Made by a program: the position numbers and the translations under genes. Of a stretch of DNA of 64,000 bases, positions 44,226-53,918 are shown piece by piece. The notes beneath the pieces were generated by a model that made no database searches, was not told the DNA's origin, and saw only the letters and a list, made by a program, of their open reading frames with translations. Every line of letters begins with the position of its first letter. Position 1 is the first letter of the stretch. The DNA is taken from the NCBI GenBank assembly GCA_049279675.1, contig JBAPOP010000162.1, forward strand, positions 1-64,000, given 5' to 3'. The DNA comes from Palsa-147 sp049279675 (GTDB lineage: Bacteria; Acidobacteriota; Terriglobia; Acidiferrales; UBA7541).

Positions 44226-45203
44226 TCAGCAAGCCTTCAGCCACCGCGCCGCATCCTTGGCGTGGTAGGTCAGAATAATTCCAGCGCCCGCGCGCTGAAT
44301 TCCGGTGAGAATTTCGAGCACGACGCGCTTCTCGTCGATCCATCCATTTTTCGCTGCCGCCTTGACCATCGAATATTCGCCGCTCACATTGTACGCGGCC
44401 ACCGGAAAATCGAAAGCCTCGCGAACGCGCTGAATCACATCAAGGTAAGGCAGCGCGGGCTTCACCATGATCATGTCCGCGCCCTCATCAAGATCGAGTG
44501 CCACTTCGCGCAGCGCTTCCCGCGCATTCGCGGGATCCATTTGGTAGCTGCTGCGATCGCCAAATTGCGCTGCGGATTGCGCGGCCTCGCGAAATGGTCC
44601 GTAGAACGCCGAACAATATTTCGCCGCGTAGGAAAGGATCGCAATGTCCGCAAACTTGTTCTCATCAAGCTTTCGCCGAATCGCACCTACGCGCCCATCC
44701 ATCATGTCTGACGGCGCAACGATGTCCGCACCGGCCCGCGCGTGAGACAGCGCTTCATCCGCCAGTATTTCCAGCGTCGGATCGTTCAGAACTTCGCCGT
44801 CTTTCACCACGCCGCAATGCCCGTGGCTCGTGTACTCGCAGAGGCAAATATCCGTCATCACGATCAATTTCAGCTTGGCCTTGCGAACGGCTTCAATCGA
44901 GCGCTGCACGGGACCATCAGCCGCAGTCGCTTCCGAACCTCTCTCGTCCTTCTTTTCCGGCAAGCCAAATAAAATAATCCCGGGAATTCCGAGTTGTTCC
45001 ACTTCGCGGCATTCTTCAACGAACTTGTCCACGGACTGCTGGTAAATTCCCGGCATCGAGCTGACTTCGGTCCGCACATTCGTTCCGGGGCAAACGAACA
45101 TCGGATAGACCAGGCCCTGCGTGCTAAGTCGAGTCTCGCGCACGAGACTTCGCAAGCCTTCATTTCGCCGGAGTCTGCGCGGCCTTTGCACCGGAAAGCT
45201 CAT
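44226..45203 (-). CDS. hemB: Porphobilinogen synthase (5-aminolevulinate dehydratase)
   Basis: A 325-residue enzyme joining two 5-aminolevulinate molecules into porphobilinogen. The active-site lysines are Lys195 (YAAKYCSAFYGPFREA) and Lys248 (MVKPALPYLD). The metal site is the Cys-rich type: Cys120, Cys122 and Cys130 in DICLCEYTSHGHCG, indicating a zinc-dependent enzyme and not the magnesium-only type. It overlaps hemD by 4 bp at its start. Confidence 0.97.
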   Translation of the reverse strand: MSFPVQRPRRLRRNEGLRSLVRETRLSTQGLVYPMFVCPGTNVRTEVSSMPGIYQQSVDKFVEECREVEQLGIPGIILFGLPEKKDERGSEATAADGPVQRSIEAVRKAKLKLIVMTDICLCEYTSHGHCGVVKDGEVLNDPTLEILADEALSHARAGADIVAPSDMMDGRVGAIRRKLDENKFADIAILSYAAKYCSAFYGPFREAAQSAAQFGDRSSYQMDPANAREALREVALDLDEGADMIMVKPALPYLDVIQRVREAFDFPVAAYNVSGEYSMVKAAAKNGWIDEKRVVLEILTGIQRAGAGIILTYHAKDAARWLKAC

Positions 45204-46063
45204 GAAGTCTTCACTCCCGAAGATTCTCTCTCGAAATACAAAGCGATCGCATCGCCCAGTCCATGCGCCGTCGATTCCGAAGCCTCAATTGCAACATCCC
45301 ATCCGTCGTCGCGTATCGCTCGCGCCGTGGTCGGCCCGATCGCCGCAAATTTCGCCGAATCGGAAAGCGCTCGCATCGCCTCCGCTCCCATCAATTCCGC
45401 AAAGTTCCGGTATGCCGAAGGGCTAGCGAACGAGATCACGTCTACGTCGCCGCTACGCACTCTTGAAAGGGCCTCCGCCGCGGGATCGACGATTTCTTCC
45501 GTTCCGCGAATTCGTCCCGTCGGCGCGGGGGTTTCGCTTCCCGGCGCGACCGTGCGGTACGCCACCACATCAATCACTTGCCCCGCAAATTCGCGCAGCA
45601 TCCGCGCCAGATCATCTTTCGCCAAATCGCTCTGCGGTAGCAAAACGCGCTTCCCAGCCAATTCTCCGCGCAGTTCCTGCGCTAACGCTTCTCCATTGTG
45701 GCGTTTCGCGACGTAATCCGCCGTCATCCCTTCCGATGCCGCGGCGGCAGCCGTCGTTGGACCCACTGCGGCAATCTTTGTCCCGCCCTTCAATTCACCA
45801 AGAGCAATTCCGAGCGCGCGAGCCCTCCGCGCGAAAAACTTCACTGCGTTCTCGCTCGTGAACAAAATCCAGTCCATCCGGTCGAGCGACCGCAAAGTCG
45901 CATCGAGAATTACCGTGTCATCCGGTCCCGCAAAGTTCACCGTTGGAACTAGTAGAACCTTCGCTCCGTGGCCCTCGAGCTGCGCGATCAATTCACCCGC
46001 TTGCTCTGCCGCGCGCGTCACCACGACGCTCTTCCCTGCAAGCGGCTTGTTCCCCGCGCTCAC
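45200..46063 (-). CDS. hemD: Uroporphyrinogen-III synthase
   Basis: A 287-residue HemD from GTG, the start being set by a 4-bp GTGA overlap with the hemC stop. It begins KPLAGKSVVVTRAAEQAGEL and has the two-lobed HemD pattern, with WILFTSENAVKFFARRA in one lobe and VDVISFASPSAYRNFAELMG in the other. It closes and inverts ring D of hydroxymethylbilane. Although HemD is poorly conserved, the position between hemC and hemB makes the assignment secure. Confidence 0.94.
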   Translation of the reverse strand: MSAGNKPLAGKSVVVTRAAEQAGELIAQLEGHGAKVLLVPTVNFAGPDDTVILDATLRSLDRMDWILFTSENAVKFFARRARALGIALGELKGGTKIAAVGPTTAAAAASEGMTADYVAKRHNGEALAQELRGELAGKRVLLPQSDLAKDDLARMLREFAGQVIDVVAYRTVAPGSETPAPTGRIRGTEEIVDPAAEALSRVRSGDVDVISFASPSAYRNFAELMGAEAMRALSDSAKFAAIGPTTARAIRDDGWDVAIEASESTAHGLGDAIALYFERESSGVKTS

Positions 46064-46998
46064 GATGCCGCTCCGCCGGTGACACGCCCCGCAATTTGTA
46101 GAATTCTGTCTGCGCCGGAATGCAGTAGCCGCCGTCCCAATGCCCTGCCAATTGCTTCGGCGGTTGAAACGCCACCGCACGCATCGCCACGCACACAATC
46201 CGCCCCATCCACGCTTAGCACCACAGCGTCGAGATGAAGTTCTCCAGTCGCAATCCGCGCCCACGCGCCTAGCGGCACCTGGCAACCGCCTTGAAGCTCG
46301 GCCAGCAGCGCGCGCTCCGCCGTAACGCAGGAACGCGTTTCTTCGTCGTCGAAGTCCCGCACAATCGCAATCGTCTCCGCATCACTCGCGCGTGTCTCGA
46401 TTCCCAACGCGCCCTGCCCCACAGCCGGCAGCATTACTGCTGGTTCGAGCACTTCCGTCGCCCGCGCACCGAGGCCCAGTCGATCCAGCCCCGCCTTAGC
46501 GAGAACGATTGCGTCGAAATCTCCCGCATCGAGTTTACGAATTCTCGTGTCCACGTTTCCGCGCAAGTCCCTTACTTCGAGATCGCGGCGGCGATGCCGC
46601 AATTGCGACTGCCGTCGCAGGCTGCTCGTCCCGATGCCTGCTCCCTGTTTCAGATCATCGAGCTTCTCGCCGCCTCGCGCGACGATGCAATCGCGCGCCT
46701 CATCACGCTTCGTGATCGCGCTGATTTGAAGGCCGTCCGGCAGTTCCGTCGGCACATCCTTCATGCTGTGCACTGCCAAATCCACGCGGCCCGCCAAAAG
46801 CGCGTCCTCAAGTTCCTTGATGAACACGCCTTTCAATCCAATCTGCCCAATCGCCGATTCCTGAAACTTGTCGCCCGAAGTCTTGATTACGATGAGTTCG
46901 GCGCTCACTCGCTGGCGCTCGGCCAGTTGATCGCGAACAAAATTTGCCTGCCATAGCGCGAGGGCGCTACCCCGCGTTCCGATCCTCAAAACTTTCAC
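46060..46998 (-). CDS. hemC: Hydroxymethylbilane synthase (porphobilinogen deaminase)
   Basis: A 312-residue enzyme polymerising four porphobilinogens. N-terminal RIGTRGSALALWQA, VDLAVHSMKDVPTELP, GTSSLRRQSQL and the dipyrromethane-cofactor Cys239 in LQGGCQVPLGAWA are all present. It overlaps hemA by 4 bp (ATGA) and hemD by 4 bp, so the operon is strongly coupled. Confidence 0.97.
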   Translation of the reverse strand: MKVLRIGTRGSALALWQANFVRDQLAERQRVSAELIVIKTSGDKFQESAIGQIGLKGVFIKELEDALLAGRVDLAVHSMKDVPTELPDGLQISAITKRDEARDCIVARGGEKLDDLKQGAGIGTSSLRRQSQLRHRRRDLEVRDLRGNVDTRIRKLDAGDFDAIVLAKAGLDRLGLGARATEVLEPAVMLPAVGQGALGIETRASDAETIAIVRDFDDEETRSCVTAERALLAELQGGCQVPLGAWARIATGELHLDAVVLSVDGADCVRGDACGGVSTAEAIGRALGRRLLHSGADRILQIAGRVTGGAAS

Positions 46999-48311
46999 TT
47001 TTCTTCACCGTCGAGCCCGAAAAGGTCGCGCAGCGCTTCGATTCCAGCAAGGCGCTGCCGCAATTCGCGCGTCCGGCGCAGTCGGTCGCTCGGCGTCTGA
47101 ACGACGCGCTCGATCAATTCCTCCGTCAGCTGCAGAATCCGCTCGCGCTCTTCAGCCGGCAAACTTGATAGCTCTTCCGCCCGCTCGTCGAGCAGCGCAG
47201 TGCGCTCCTTCAGCAGCCGGTCGCGCAGTTTCCCCGTCATCGAGAGCGCTTCAACGCTGCTGCACCATGTCTCGAATTTCGAGATGTGTTCGGTGATCAG
47301 CGACTCCGCTCGCGGCACTTCCGCTTCTCGCGCCTTTCGGTTCTGCTCCACAATTTCGCCGAGGTCATCAATGTTGTAGAGATACAAGTTATAGAGACTC
47401 GCCGCTTCGGGCTCCACGTTTCGAGGCACACCCAAATCCACGACGAAGAGCGCTCGCCCGCCATGCGCCTGTTGTACCCGTTCGAGCATCGCTTTTGTAA
47501 TTGCGCCCTCGGCGTTCACCGACGTCACGATGATGTCGGTCTGCGCAAGAGAAGTCTCGAGCGTCGCCCAATCCGCTGATTCTCCGCCCATCCGCCGCGC
47601 CAAATCTTCGGCGCGTTCGCGCGACCGATTCACCACCACCAATCGCCCGATTCCGCGATCGCGCAGATGCTCGACCACTTTCTCGGCAACCGATCCCGCG
47701 CCAATAATCACAGCTTCGTGCCCATCCAAATCGCCAAACACTCTCTCCGCCAGCTTCACGCCAGCCCACGCGACCGACATCGGCCGCGTACCCACCTCCG
47801 TTTCGGTTCGCACGCGCTTACCAACTTCGAGCGCGCTCTGAAATAGACGGTTCAGCACCGGCCCGGTTGATCCGTGCTCGAGCGCGCGCCCGTAGGCCTC
47901 GCGAACCTGCCCCAAAATTTCCGCTTCGCCGAGAAGCATCGAATCGAGGCCAGAAGCCACGCGAAACAGATGCCTCACCGCATCCGTATTGTTTTCGCGA
48001 TAAAGCCGCCCGTCGAGATCAGCTGGCGCAAGGCCGTGAAAATCCGCCAACAATCTTTCCATCACGTTTTGCACGTCAGCGTTGGGGATTGGCGCGACTC
48101 CGTAGAGTTCACTGCGGTTGCACGTGGAAAGAACTAGCGCTTCTTCAAGAGTCCCGCTTAGCCGCAGCTCATCCGAGGCGCGTAGCGCCTGTTCCGGCGT
48201 GAACACGATTCGCTCGCGAAGTTCGACAGGCGCTGTTCGGTGATTGCACCCAATGAGCGCAATCTGAACGCGGCCCATCGCGAGATTCGCTGATGCGGTA
48301 GCTATTGCCAT
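46995..48311 (-). CDS. hemA: Glutamyl-tRNA reductase
   Basis: A 438-residue enzyme reducing glutamyl-tRNA to glutamate-1-semialdehyde. It has IGCNHRTAPVELRERI, the catalytic Cys64 in STCNRSELYG, LGEAEILGQVREAYG, and the NADPH domain GHEAVIIGAGSVAEKV. The ATG at 48311 overlaps the ccsA stop (TGATG), so translation is coupled. Another Met at 48278 (MGRVQIALIG) is closer to the usual family start. Its presence with hemL shows the C5 route to heme. Confidence 0.96.
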   Translation of the reverse strand: MAIATASANLAMGRVQIALIGCNHRTAPVELRERIVFTPEQALRASDELRLSGTLEEALVLSTCNRSELYGVAPIPNADVQNVMERLLADFHGLAPADLDGRLYRENNTDAVRHLFRVASGLDSMLLGEAEILGQVREAYGRALEHGSTGPVLNRLFQSALEVGKRVRTETEVGTRPMSVAWAGVKLAERVFGDLDGHEAVIIGAGSVAEKVVEHLRDRGIGRLVVVNRSRERAEDLARRMGGESADWATLETSLAQTDIIVTSVNAEGAITKAMLERVQQAHGGRALFVVDLGVPRNVEPEAASLYNLYLYNIDDLGEIVEQNRKAREAEVPRAESLITEHISKFETWCSSVEALSMTGKLRDRLLKERTALLDERAEELSSLPAEERERILQLTEELIERVVQTPSDRLRRTRELRQRLAGIEALRDLFGLDGEEK

Positions 48312-49126
48312 CAAAAGAACCGGTGAAATCCGGTCAAATAAAAATTCACGACCGTGTAGCTGAACAACACTACGACAAAATTAAACGCGCAGATATACGC
48401 AGCGCGCGCGCCACGCCAGTTCGCGCTCCCGGCCAGCCAAAGATAGATGGCGTACGCACCAAAGATCGCCAGTGTCACGATGACTTTCGGATCTGCCGCG
48501 GAGTATCGACCGATCAAGCGATGTTCCCAGACGAAGCCAAACGAAACTCCCAGCGCGAGCGACGCCAGCCCCACCCACACGCTACTTCGGCACATCCGTT
48601 CGAGAACGTCCAGCGCGGGGAATCGCCAGAAGACCAGCCCAGGCCGCCGCGCCTTCAGCACGCGACTCTGGGTCAAATAAATCACGCTGAGCGCAAACGA
48701 CAGCGCAAAAGCCGAATACGCGAGCGTATTTAGTGTTACATGCAAAGCGAATAGCACGCCGCGAGCCGGCGGCGGTGTCGGAGCGGTTCGTGGCGCGAGC
48801 AGTGTAACCAGGCTCATCCAGATCAGTAAAATCGGCGTCACAAACGCGCCCACCGAACGTTGCCTGTGAAAAAGTTCGAGCCCCAAATACGTCACGCCAA
48901 GAAGCCACGCGAAGAGCGACATCGAGCCATAGAGATCGTCGTAGGGCACTGAATGAATCCAGCGCGAACGCTCGAGCAACGCCGCGTAGTGCAAAATAAT
49001 TCCACCCGCGAGGCACAGCGTCGCCACGCGCCCGATCCAGCGATCATTTGTATAGAGAAACCGCGCGTAGCAGAAAAAGCTGACGGCATAGATGGCGATG
49101 CAGGCGTAGCCCCAGGCGTTATTCAT
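48311..49126 (-). CDS. ccsA: CcsA/HemX-type cytochrome c assembly membrane protein
   Basis: A 271-residue membrane protein with eight hydrophobic helices, first gene of the hem operon. The tryptophan-poor form and the position directly before hemA match the HemX/CcsA-type proteins often found there. The segments ILHYAALLERSRWIHSVPYDDLYGS and FALHVTLNTLAYSAFALSFALS each carry a conserved His likely to ligate heme. Such proteins affect heme handling for cytochrome c assembly (System II) or modulate glutamyl-tRNA reductase level. The sequence does not separate these roles. No ccs1/resB is in the window. Confidence 0.85.
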   Translation of the reverse strand: MNNAWGYACIAIYAVSFFCYARFLYTNDRWIGRVATLCLAGGIILHYAALLERSRWIHSVPYDDLYGSMSLFAWLLGVTYLGLELFHRQRSVGAFVTPILLIWMSLVTLLAPRTAPTPPPARGVLFALHVTLNTLAYSAFALSFALSVIYLTQSRVLKARRPGLVFWRFPALDVLERMCRSSVWVGLASLALGVSFGFVWEHRLIGRYSAADPKVIVTLAIFGAYAIYLWLAGSANWRGARAAYICAFNFVVVLFSYTVVNFYLTGFHRFF

Positions 49127-49314
49127 CCCACCTCGTCAAGATGCCGGCATGGGAAGCAGTCTTTAATATTGGCAGTCAACCCTACAAACTCCCGGTCGAA
49201 TTATTATAGCCCCGAATCACGCGTTGCTTCGCGCGTCTCATGTCCAATTCACCGTTCGCACCGCCGCGCCGCAGCGTCCCATCTGTTATCATAGCCCGAG
49301 GACGTTGAGTCAGC

Positions 49315-50397
49315 ATGGAGCTTGATACTCAGAATCGGAAGCAGCTGTTCCTTCGCGCATGCCGCTCCGAGCCCGTCGCGCGCGTGCCGGTCTGGATCAT
49401 GCGCCAGGCCGGGCGCTACCTCCCCGAATATCGCGCCCTCCGCGAAAAGCATTCATTTCTAGAGGTTTGCAAGACTCCAGAACTCGCCGCCGAAGTCTCG
49501 CTCCAGCCGTTCCGCCGCCTTGGCGTCGACGCCATCATCGTTTTCTCCGACATCCTGATCGTCGCCGAAGCTATGGGCCTACCCCTCGATGTCCCCGATT
49601 CAGGGCCCGTCCTCGGGAATCCGGTGCGCGACGCCGGCGACGTCGATCATCTGCGAGTATTCGACCCGAACGAAGCAACGCGGTTCCTTGGTGACGCCAT
49701 CCGCGCCATCTGCCGAAGCGCCGGGCCGACGGTTCCGGTCCTCGGCTTCGCAGCTGCTCCCTGGACGCTCGCCTGCTACATGGTCGAGGGCCAAACGCGC
49801 GGCGAGCTAATCAAGATCAAGCAGATGCTTTACGCCGCGCCGGATCTCTTGCACTCGCTTCTCGACAAAATCGCGCGCGCCACCGCGCCGTACCTCCGCG
49901 CACAGATCGAAGCCGGCGCAGCTGCCGTCCAACTCTTCGACACATGGGCGGGCGAATTGAGTCTCGAAGAATATGAAGCCTTCGCACTCCCCGCCACGCA
50001 GCGCATCATCGAAGAGGTCCGCAAAAGTGGCGCGCCTCTGATTCTCTATTCGAAGGGCACGTCGCATCTCCTCGCTTCGCTCGCGAAATCCGGCGCGGAT
50101 GTTCTCAGCGTGGACTGGCGCATCCCGCTCGACGAAGCTCGCCGCGTGGCCGGCCATGGCATCGCGCTTCAAGGAAATATTGATCCGCGAATTCTTTTGA
50201 CGCGTGAGGACATCGCCGCTGATGCCGCGCGCGCCGCAATTTCCAAAACGGCCGGACGCGGGCACATTCTAAATCTCGGCCACGGCATTTTGCCCAATAC
50301 GCCCGTCGAAATCGCCCAGGCATTCGTTCGCGCCGGACAGGAATACAAATTGACCGCCGCGGAAGATGCGCGCGCCGAAGCGGGCCGGAGAGCTTAG
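49315..50397 (+). CDS. hemE: Uroporphyrinogen decarboxylase
   Basis: A 360-residue enzyme removing the four acetate carboxyls of uroporphyrinogen III. The N-terminal signature VPVWIMRQAGRYLPEYR and PLDVPDSGPVLGNP, GFAAAPWTLACYMVEG and QLFDTWAGELS are diagnostic. It is divergent from ccsA with a 188-bp gap and starts the second hem cluster (hemE-hemN-hemY). The hemN start is 18 bp after its stop. Confidence 0.97.
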   Translation: MELDTQNRKQLFLRACRSEPVARVPVWIMRQAGRYLPEYRALREKHSFLEVCKTPELAAEVSLQPFRRLGVDAIIVFSDILIVAEAMGLPLDVPDSGPVLGNPVRDAGDVDHLRVFDPNEATRFLGDAIRAICRSAGPTVPVLGFAAAPWTLACYMVEGQTRGELIKIKQMLYAAPDLLHSLLDKIARATAPYLRAQIEAGAAAVQLFDTWAGELSLEEYEAFALPATQRIIEEVRKSGAPLILYSKGTSHLLASLAKSGADVLSVDWRIPLDEARRVAGHGIALQGNIDPRILLTREDIAADAARAAISKTAGRGHILNLGHGILPNTPVEIAQAFVRAGQEYKLTAAEDARAEAGRRA

Positions 50398-50415
50398 CCG
50401 CAGGAATGAATCGCA

Positions 50416-51828
50416 ATGCCGAACTCAACCACAAAGCCGCTTGACGCCCACACGATCTCGCAGGTCTCCGAAGAGTTCCTCGCCAAATACAATCGCCCCG
50501 GCCCGCGTTACACGAGCTATCCCACCGCGCCAGTCTGGAAGGATGATTTCGGCCCCGACGATCTCGAAAAAGTTTTCGCCGCGGCCGACGCGAAAGCCAC
50601 GCCCGTCTCTTTGTACATGCACATTCCGTTTTGCGAAAGCTTGTGCCTGTTTTGCGCGTGCACCGTTTCGATTCAAAAAGACAAAGGCGTCTCCGTTCCC
50701 TATCTCGCCACATTGAAAAACGAAATCGAGCACACCTCCCGCTTCGTTTCCAAATCGCGTCCGGTGGTCCAATTCCATTGGGGCGGCGGCACGCCGACGT
50801 ATCTCAGCCCAGCTCAAATGGAGGAGTTATTTAGCTTCACGCGCGAGAGATTTACCTTCGCACCCGACGCCGAAATCGGAATCGAGGTAGACCCGCGCGT
50901 CACCTCCCACGAACATCTCATGACGCTGCGCCGCCTCGGCTTTAATCGCCTCAGCATGGGCGTTCAGGATTTCGATCCGCAGGTGCAACAGGCGATCCAC
51001 CGCATCCAGCCGTTCGAAATGACGCGCGACCTCATTCTTGATGCCCGCGCGCTCGGATTCGACAGCATCAACGTGGATTTAATCTACGGCCTGCCTTATC
51101 AAACCATGGAAAGCTTCGCCGCGTCCGTCGAGCAAGTTCTCACCCTTGCTCCCGATCGCGTCGCCATGTTCAGCTACGCGCACGTTCCGTGGCTCAAGAA
51201 GCAGCAAGGCACGTTCATCGGGCATCTGCCGGAAGGCATGGAGAAATTTCGCATCTTTCGCACCGGTCTCGCGCAGTTCATCGGAGGCGGCTACGAGTAT
51301 ATCGGCATGGATCATTTCGCGCGGCCCGGCGACGAGCTTGCCGTCGCCCAACGCAATCGCACGCTGCACAGAAATTTCCAGGGCTACACGACGAAAGCTG
51401 GCGCCGATCTCTACGGCATGGGTGTGAGCGCGATCAGCGGCCTCGGCGAAGCCTACGCTCAAAATTATCGCGAAGTCGCCGCATACGCCTCGGCTGTCGA
51501 GCGCCGCGGTATCGCCACAATGCGCGGCTACCGCCTCACCGACGACGATCGCCTACGCCGTGAAGTAATCGGCCGCTTGCTCTGCCACACCGTGATTCGC
51601 AAACCCGAAATTGAAAGCGAATTCGGAATTTCTTTCGACGAATACTTTGCGCCCGAGATGCTTCAAATCGAAGAGTTTCGCGCTGATGGCCTCGTCACTC
51701 TCGACGACGAAGAAATTCGCGTCACTCCGCTCGGTCGCGTTTTCATTCGCAATACCGGCATGGCTTTCGATCGCTATCTACGCGAGCAGCAAATGGATAG
51801 CCGTCCGCTGTTTTCGAAGACCCTCTGA
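50416..51828 (+). CDS. hemN: Oxygen-independent coproporphyrinogen III oxidase (radical SAM)
   Basis: A 470-residue radical SAM enzyme. The cluster motif is Cys73-x3-Cys77-x2-Cys80-x-Cys82 (PFCESLCLFCAC), the CxxxCxxCxC form of true HemN as opposed to HemW-type proteins. FHWGGGTPTYLS and NRLSMGVQDFDPQVQ follow, and the C-terminal HemN domain is present. It decarboxylates coproporphyrinogen III to protoporphyrinogen IX without oxygen. hemY follows after 13 bp. Confidence 0.96.
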   Translation: MPNSTTKPLDAHTISQVSEEFLAKYNRPGPRYTSYPTAPVWKDDFGPDDLEKVFAAADAKATPVSLYMHIPFCESLCLFCACTVSIQKDKGVSVPYLATLKNEIEHTSRFVSKSRPVVQFHWGGGTPTYLSPAQMEELFSFTRERFTFAPDAEIGIEVDPRVTSHEHLMTLRRLGFNRLSMGVQDFDPQVQQAIHRIQPFEMTRDLILDARALGFDSINVDLIYGLPYQTMESFAASVEQVLTLAPDRVAMFSYAHVPWLKKQQGTFIGHLPEGMEKFRIFRTGLAQFIGGGYEYIGMDHFARPGDELAVAQRNRTLHRNFQGYTTKAGADLYGMGVSAISGLGEAYAQNYREVAAYASAVERRGIATMRGYRLTDDDRLRREVIGRLLCHTVIRKPEIESEFGISFDEYFAPEMLQIEEFRADGLVTLDDEEIRVTPLGRVFIRNTGMAFDRYLREQQMDSRPLFSKTL

Positions 51829-51841
51829 CGTCGCGCACATC

Positions 51842-53251
51842 GTGCCGCCGCAAATCCAAGTCGCCGTCATCGGTGCCGGAATCTCCGGCCTCTCCTGCGC
51901 TCATCGCCTACGGCAACTTGGCATATCCGCTCTCGTTCTGGAATCTCAAGAACACGGCGGCGGCCTTGTCGGCACGGTTGAGCGTGACAGCTTTCGCTTC
52001 GAGTCCGGCCCACAAAGTTTCCTGTGCACTAAGCCCATTCTGGAACTGATTCGCGCAGTCAACATCGAGCCTGAGCTTTTGCATTCCGATCCTCGCGCGC
52101 CGCGGTACATTTACAAAAATAAGCGGCTGCACGCGATTCCGATGTCTCCGCCCGCTGTTCTTGCAAGTTCGCTTCTCAGTCTCGGTTCGCGCTATCGCAT
52201 CATCTCCGAGCCGTTCCGCCGCACGATGCCGCAAAGCCGCGAAGAATCCGTCGCCGATTTCGTTCGCCGCAAATTCGGCCACGAAATTCTCGAATATCTC
52301 GTCGCGCCGTTCGTCTCGGGCGTCTATGCCGGAGATCCCGAAATTTTGAGCCTTAAGAGCGCGTTCCCTTCTCTCGATGAATGGGAGCGCGAGCACGGAA
52401 GCGTCATTCGCGGAGCGATGAACGCGAGGAAGGCAGCGCCTGGCCCGCGCCCCAGCCTCTGCTCGTTTCGAGGAGGAATGAAGACACTTCCGGAAGCGCT
52501 CGCTCGCAGCCTCGATTCCGCATTCGTCCCCGGCGTGCGCACCGATTCGATTGAGAGGAACGTCACGGATTCCGGCCTTACGATTCGATTCATGCGGGGC
52601 GGCCAGCGCGAAGAGTTGAAGGTGCAAGCCGTGGTCGTCGCGACGCCTGCGTACGTCTCCGGGCACATCATCGAGGGCCTTTCGCCGAATCTCGCCAAAT
52701 CCCTTCTCGGCATTCCCTATGCGCCCGTCGCTGTCGTTGCGCACGGCTATAAGCGCCGGCAGGTGGCCAATTCATTAATCGGTTTCGGCGTGCTCATCCC
52801 CCGCAAAGAGGGCCTGCGCACGCTTGGTACGGTCTGGAACTCGTCGCTCTTCCCAGGCTGCACTCCCTCCGGCTCGGTTCTCATCACCAGCTTTGTCGGT
52901 GGCGCCACCGATACCGAAATCGTTCACGCGGATCCGGACGAGATCAGCACGACGGTCGAAGAAGAGATCAGCGGAATTCTCGAAATCAGCGGCGTGCCGG
53001 TTGCGAAACAAGTCTGGCGCTATGAGAGGGGCCTTCCGCAATACAATCTCGGCCACGCACACATTCTCGAGAACATAAGTGCGGAGCTCGCGAACCTACC
53101 AGGCCTTTTCTTGACGGGAAATTATTGGATCGGACCCGCCCTGGGAAACTGCGTTGAGGCGGGAGCGCGCGCAGCTGAATCCGCTCAGTCCTATCTATCG
53201 GGAAAAACTTCATCAACGGACGCGCAATCCAGCATTCCCGCCGTTAGTTAA
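51842..53251 (+). CDS. hemY: Protoporphyrinogen oxidase (HemY/PPO type)
   Basis: A 469-residue flavoprotein from GTG, beginning at the FAD motif VAVIGAGISGLSCAHRLRQ. ESQEHGGGLVGTVE, FESGPQSFL and the C-terminal GLFLTGNYWIGPALGNCVEAG are typical of PPO. It oxidises protoporphyrinogen IX to protoporphyrin IX, normally with oxygen as acceptor. Together with HemN the cluster reaches protoporphyrin IX; ferrochelatase is not in the window. The convergent thioesterase gene overlaps its end by 4 bp. Confidence 0.92.
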   Translation: MPPQIQVAVIGAGISGLSCAHRLRQLGISALVLESQEHGGGLVGTVERDSFRFESGPQSFLCTKPILELIRAVNIEPELLHSDPRAPRYIYKNKRLHAIPMSPPAVLASSLLSLGSRYRIISEPFRRTMPQSREESVADFVRRKFGHEILEYLVAPFVSGVYAGDPEILSLKSAFPSLDEWEREHGSVIRGAMNARKAAPGPRPSLCSFRGGMKTLPEALARSLDSAFVPGVRTDSIERNVTDSGLTIRFMRGGQREELKVQAVVVATPAYVSGHIIEGLSPNLAKSLLGIPYAPVAVVAHGYKRRQVANSLIGFGVLIPRKEGLRTLGTVWNSSLFPGCTPSGSVLITSFVGGATDTEIVHADPDEISTTVEEEISGILEISGVPVAKQVWRYERGLPQYNLGHAHILENISAELANLPGLFLTGNYWIGPALGNCVEAGARAAESAQSYLSGKTSSTDAQSSIPAVS

Positions 53252-53796
53252 AAGTTTCCGCGAGGCCGTTTGTACCGGTGAGCCAGTCGAATCCGCCGCC
53301 GCGATTCTGCCTCGCGATATCGCCGGCGCTCTGCCGCAGTCTTGAGAATCAGCGGCGGAATCGACCGAGGATGGCGCTCATTATCGATCGCCACAAATGT
53401 TAGATAAGCGCTGCTCGTATGCTTGCGCTCGGCCGTGAGCACGTTCTCAGAAAACACTTTCACTCCCACTTCCATCGAAGTGTGAAACACTCGGTTCACG
53501 CTTGATTTCAGAACGATCAACTCCCCGACTTTGATCGGATTCCGGAAATCCACGTAGTCCATGGATGCGGTCACTACGTGGCTATTCGAGTGCCGATGCG
53601 CCGCAATCGCTCCAGCGATATCCACGAGATGCATCACGCGGCCGCCTAGAATGTAGCCAAGCGGATTCGCGTCGTTCGGAAGCACCACTTCCGTCATCTC
53701 CGACCGCGATGCGCTCACCGGTTTTCCCGGCAGCAAGTCCGCCTTACCGCCCCCCGCTCCCGCCTTCGGTTGTACGTTCGATTTCTTCTTCGCCAT
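53248..53796 (-). CDS. Acyl-CoA thioesterase, hotdog fold
   Basis: A 182-residue protein of the YciA/BFIT group. After a lysine-rich N-terminus the hotdog domain begins with EMTEVVLPNDANPLGYILGGRVMHLVDIAGAIAA, including the catalytic-type Asn and Asp positions. ASMDYVDFRNPIKVGE is also typical. The ATG at 53796 has GGAAGG four bases upstream. The family hydrolyses acyl-CoA esters of uncertain chain length in the cytoplasm. The C-terminal tail is very basic (RRRYREAESRRRIRL). Confidence 0.92.
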   Translation of the reverse strand: MAKKKSNVQPKAGAGGGKADLLPGKPVSASRSEMTEVVLPNDANPLGYILGGRVMHLVDIAGAIAAHRHSNSHVVTASMDYVDFRNPIKVGELIVLKSSVNRVFHTSMEVGVKVFSENVLTAERKHTSSAYLTFVAIDNERHPRSIPPLILKTAAERRRYREAESRRRIRLAHRYKRPRGNF

Positions 53797-53918
53797 TTGC
53801 CTTCCAATCAGAATGAATCGCTTCGACGGGCTTAGTCCGAAATTCCAGACGAAGCCATCCGGCAACCCCAGCACATCTCTCGCAGCCAAGAATCCGCTAT
53901 GATACGCTTTTAGCTTCG

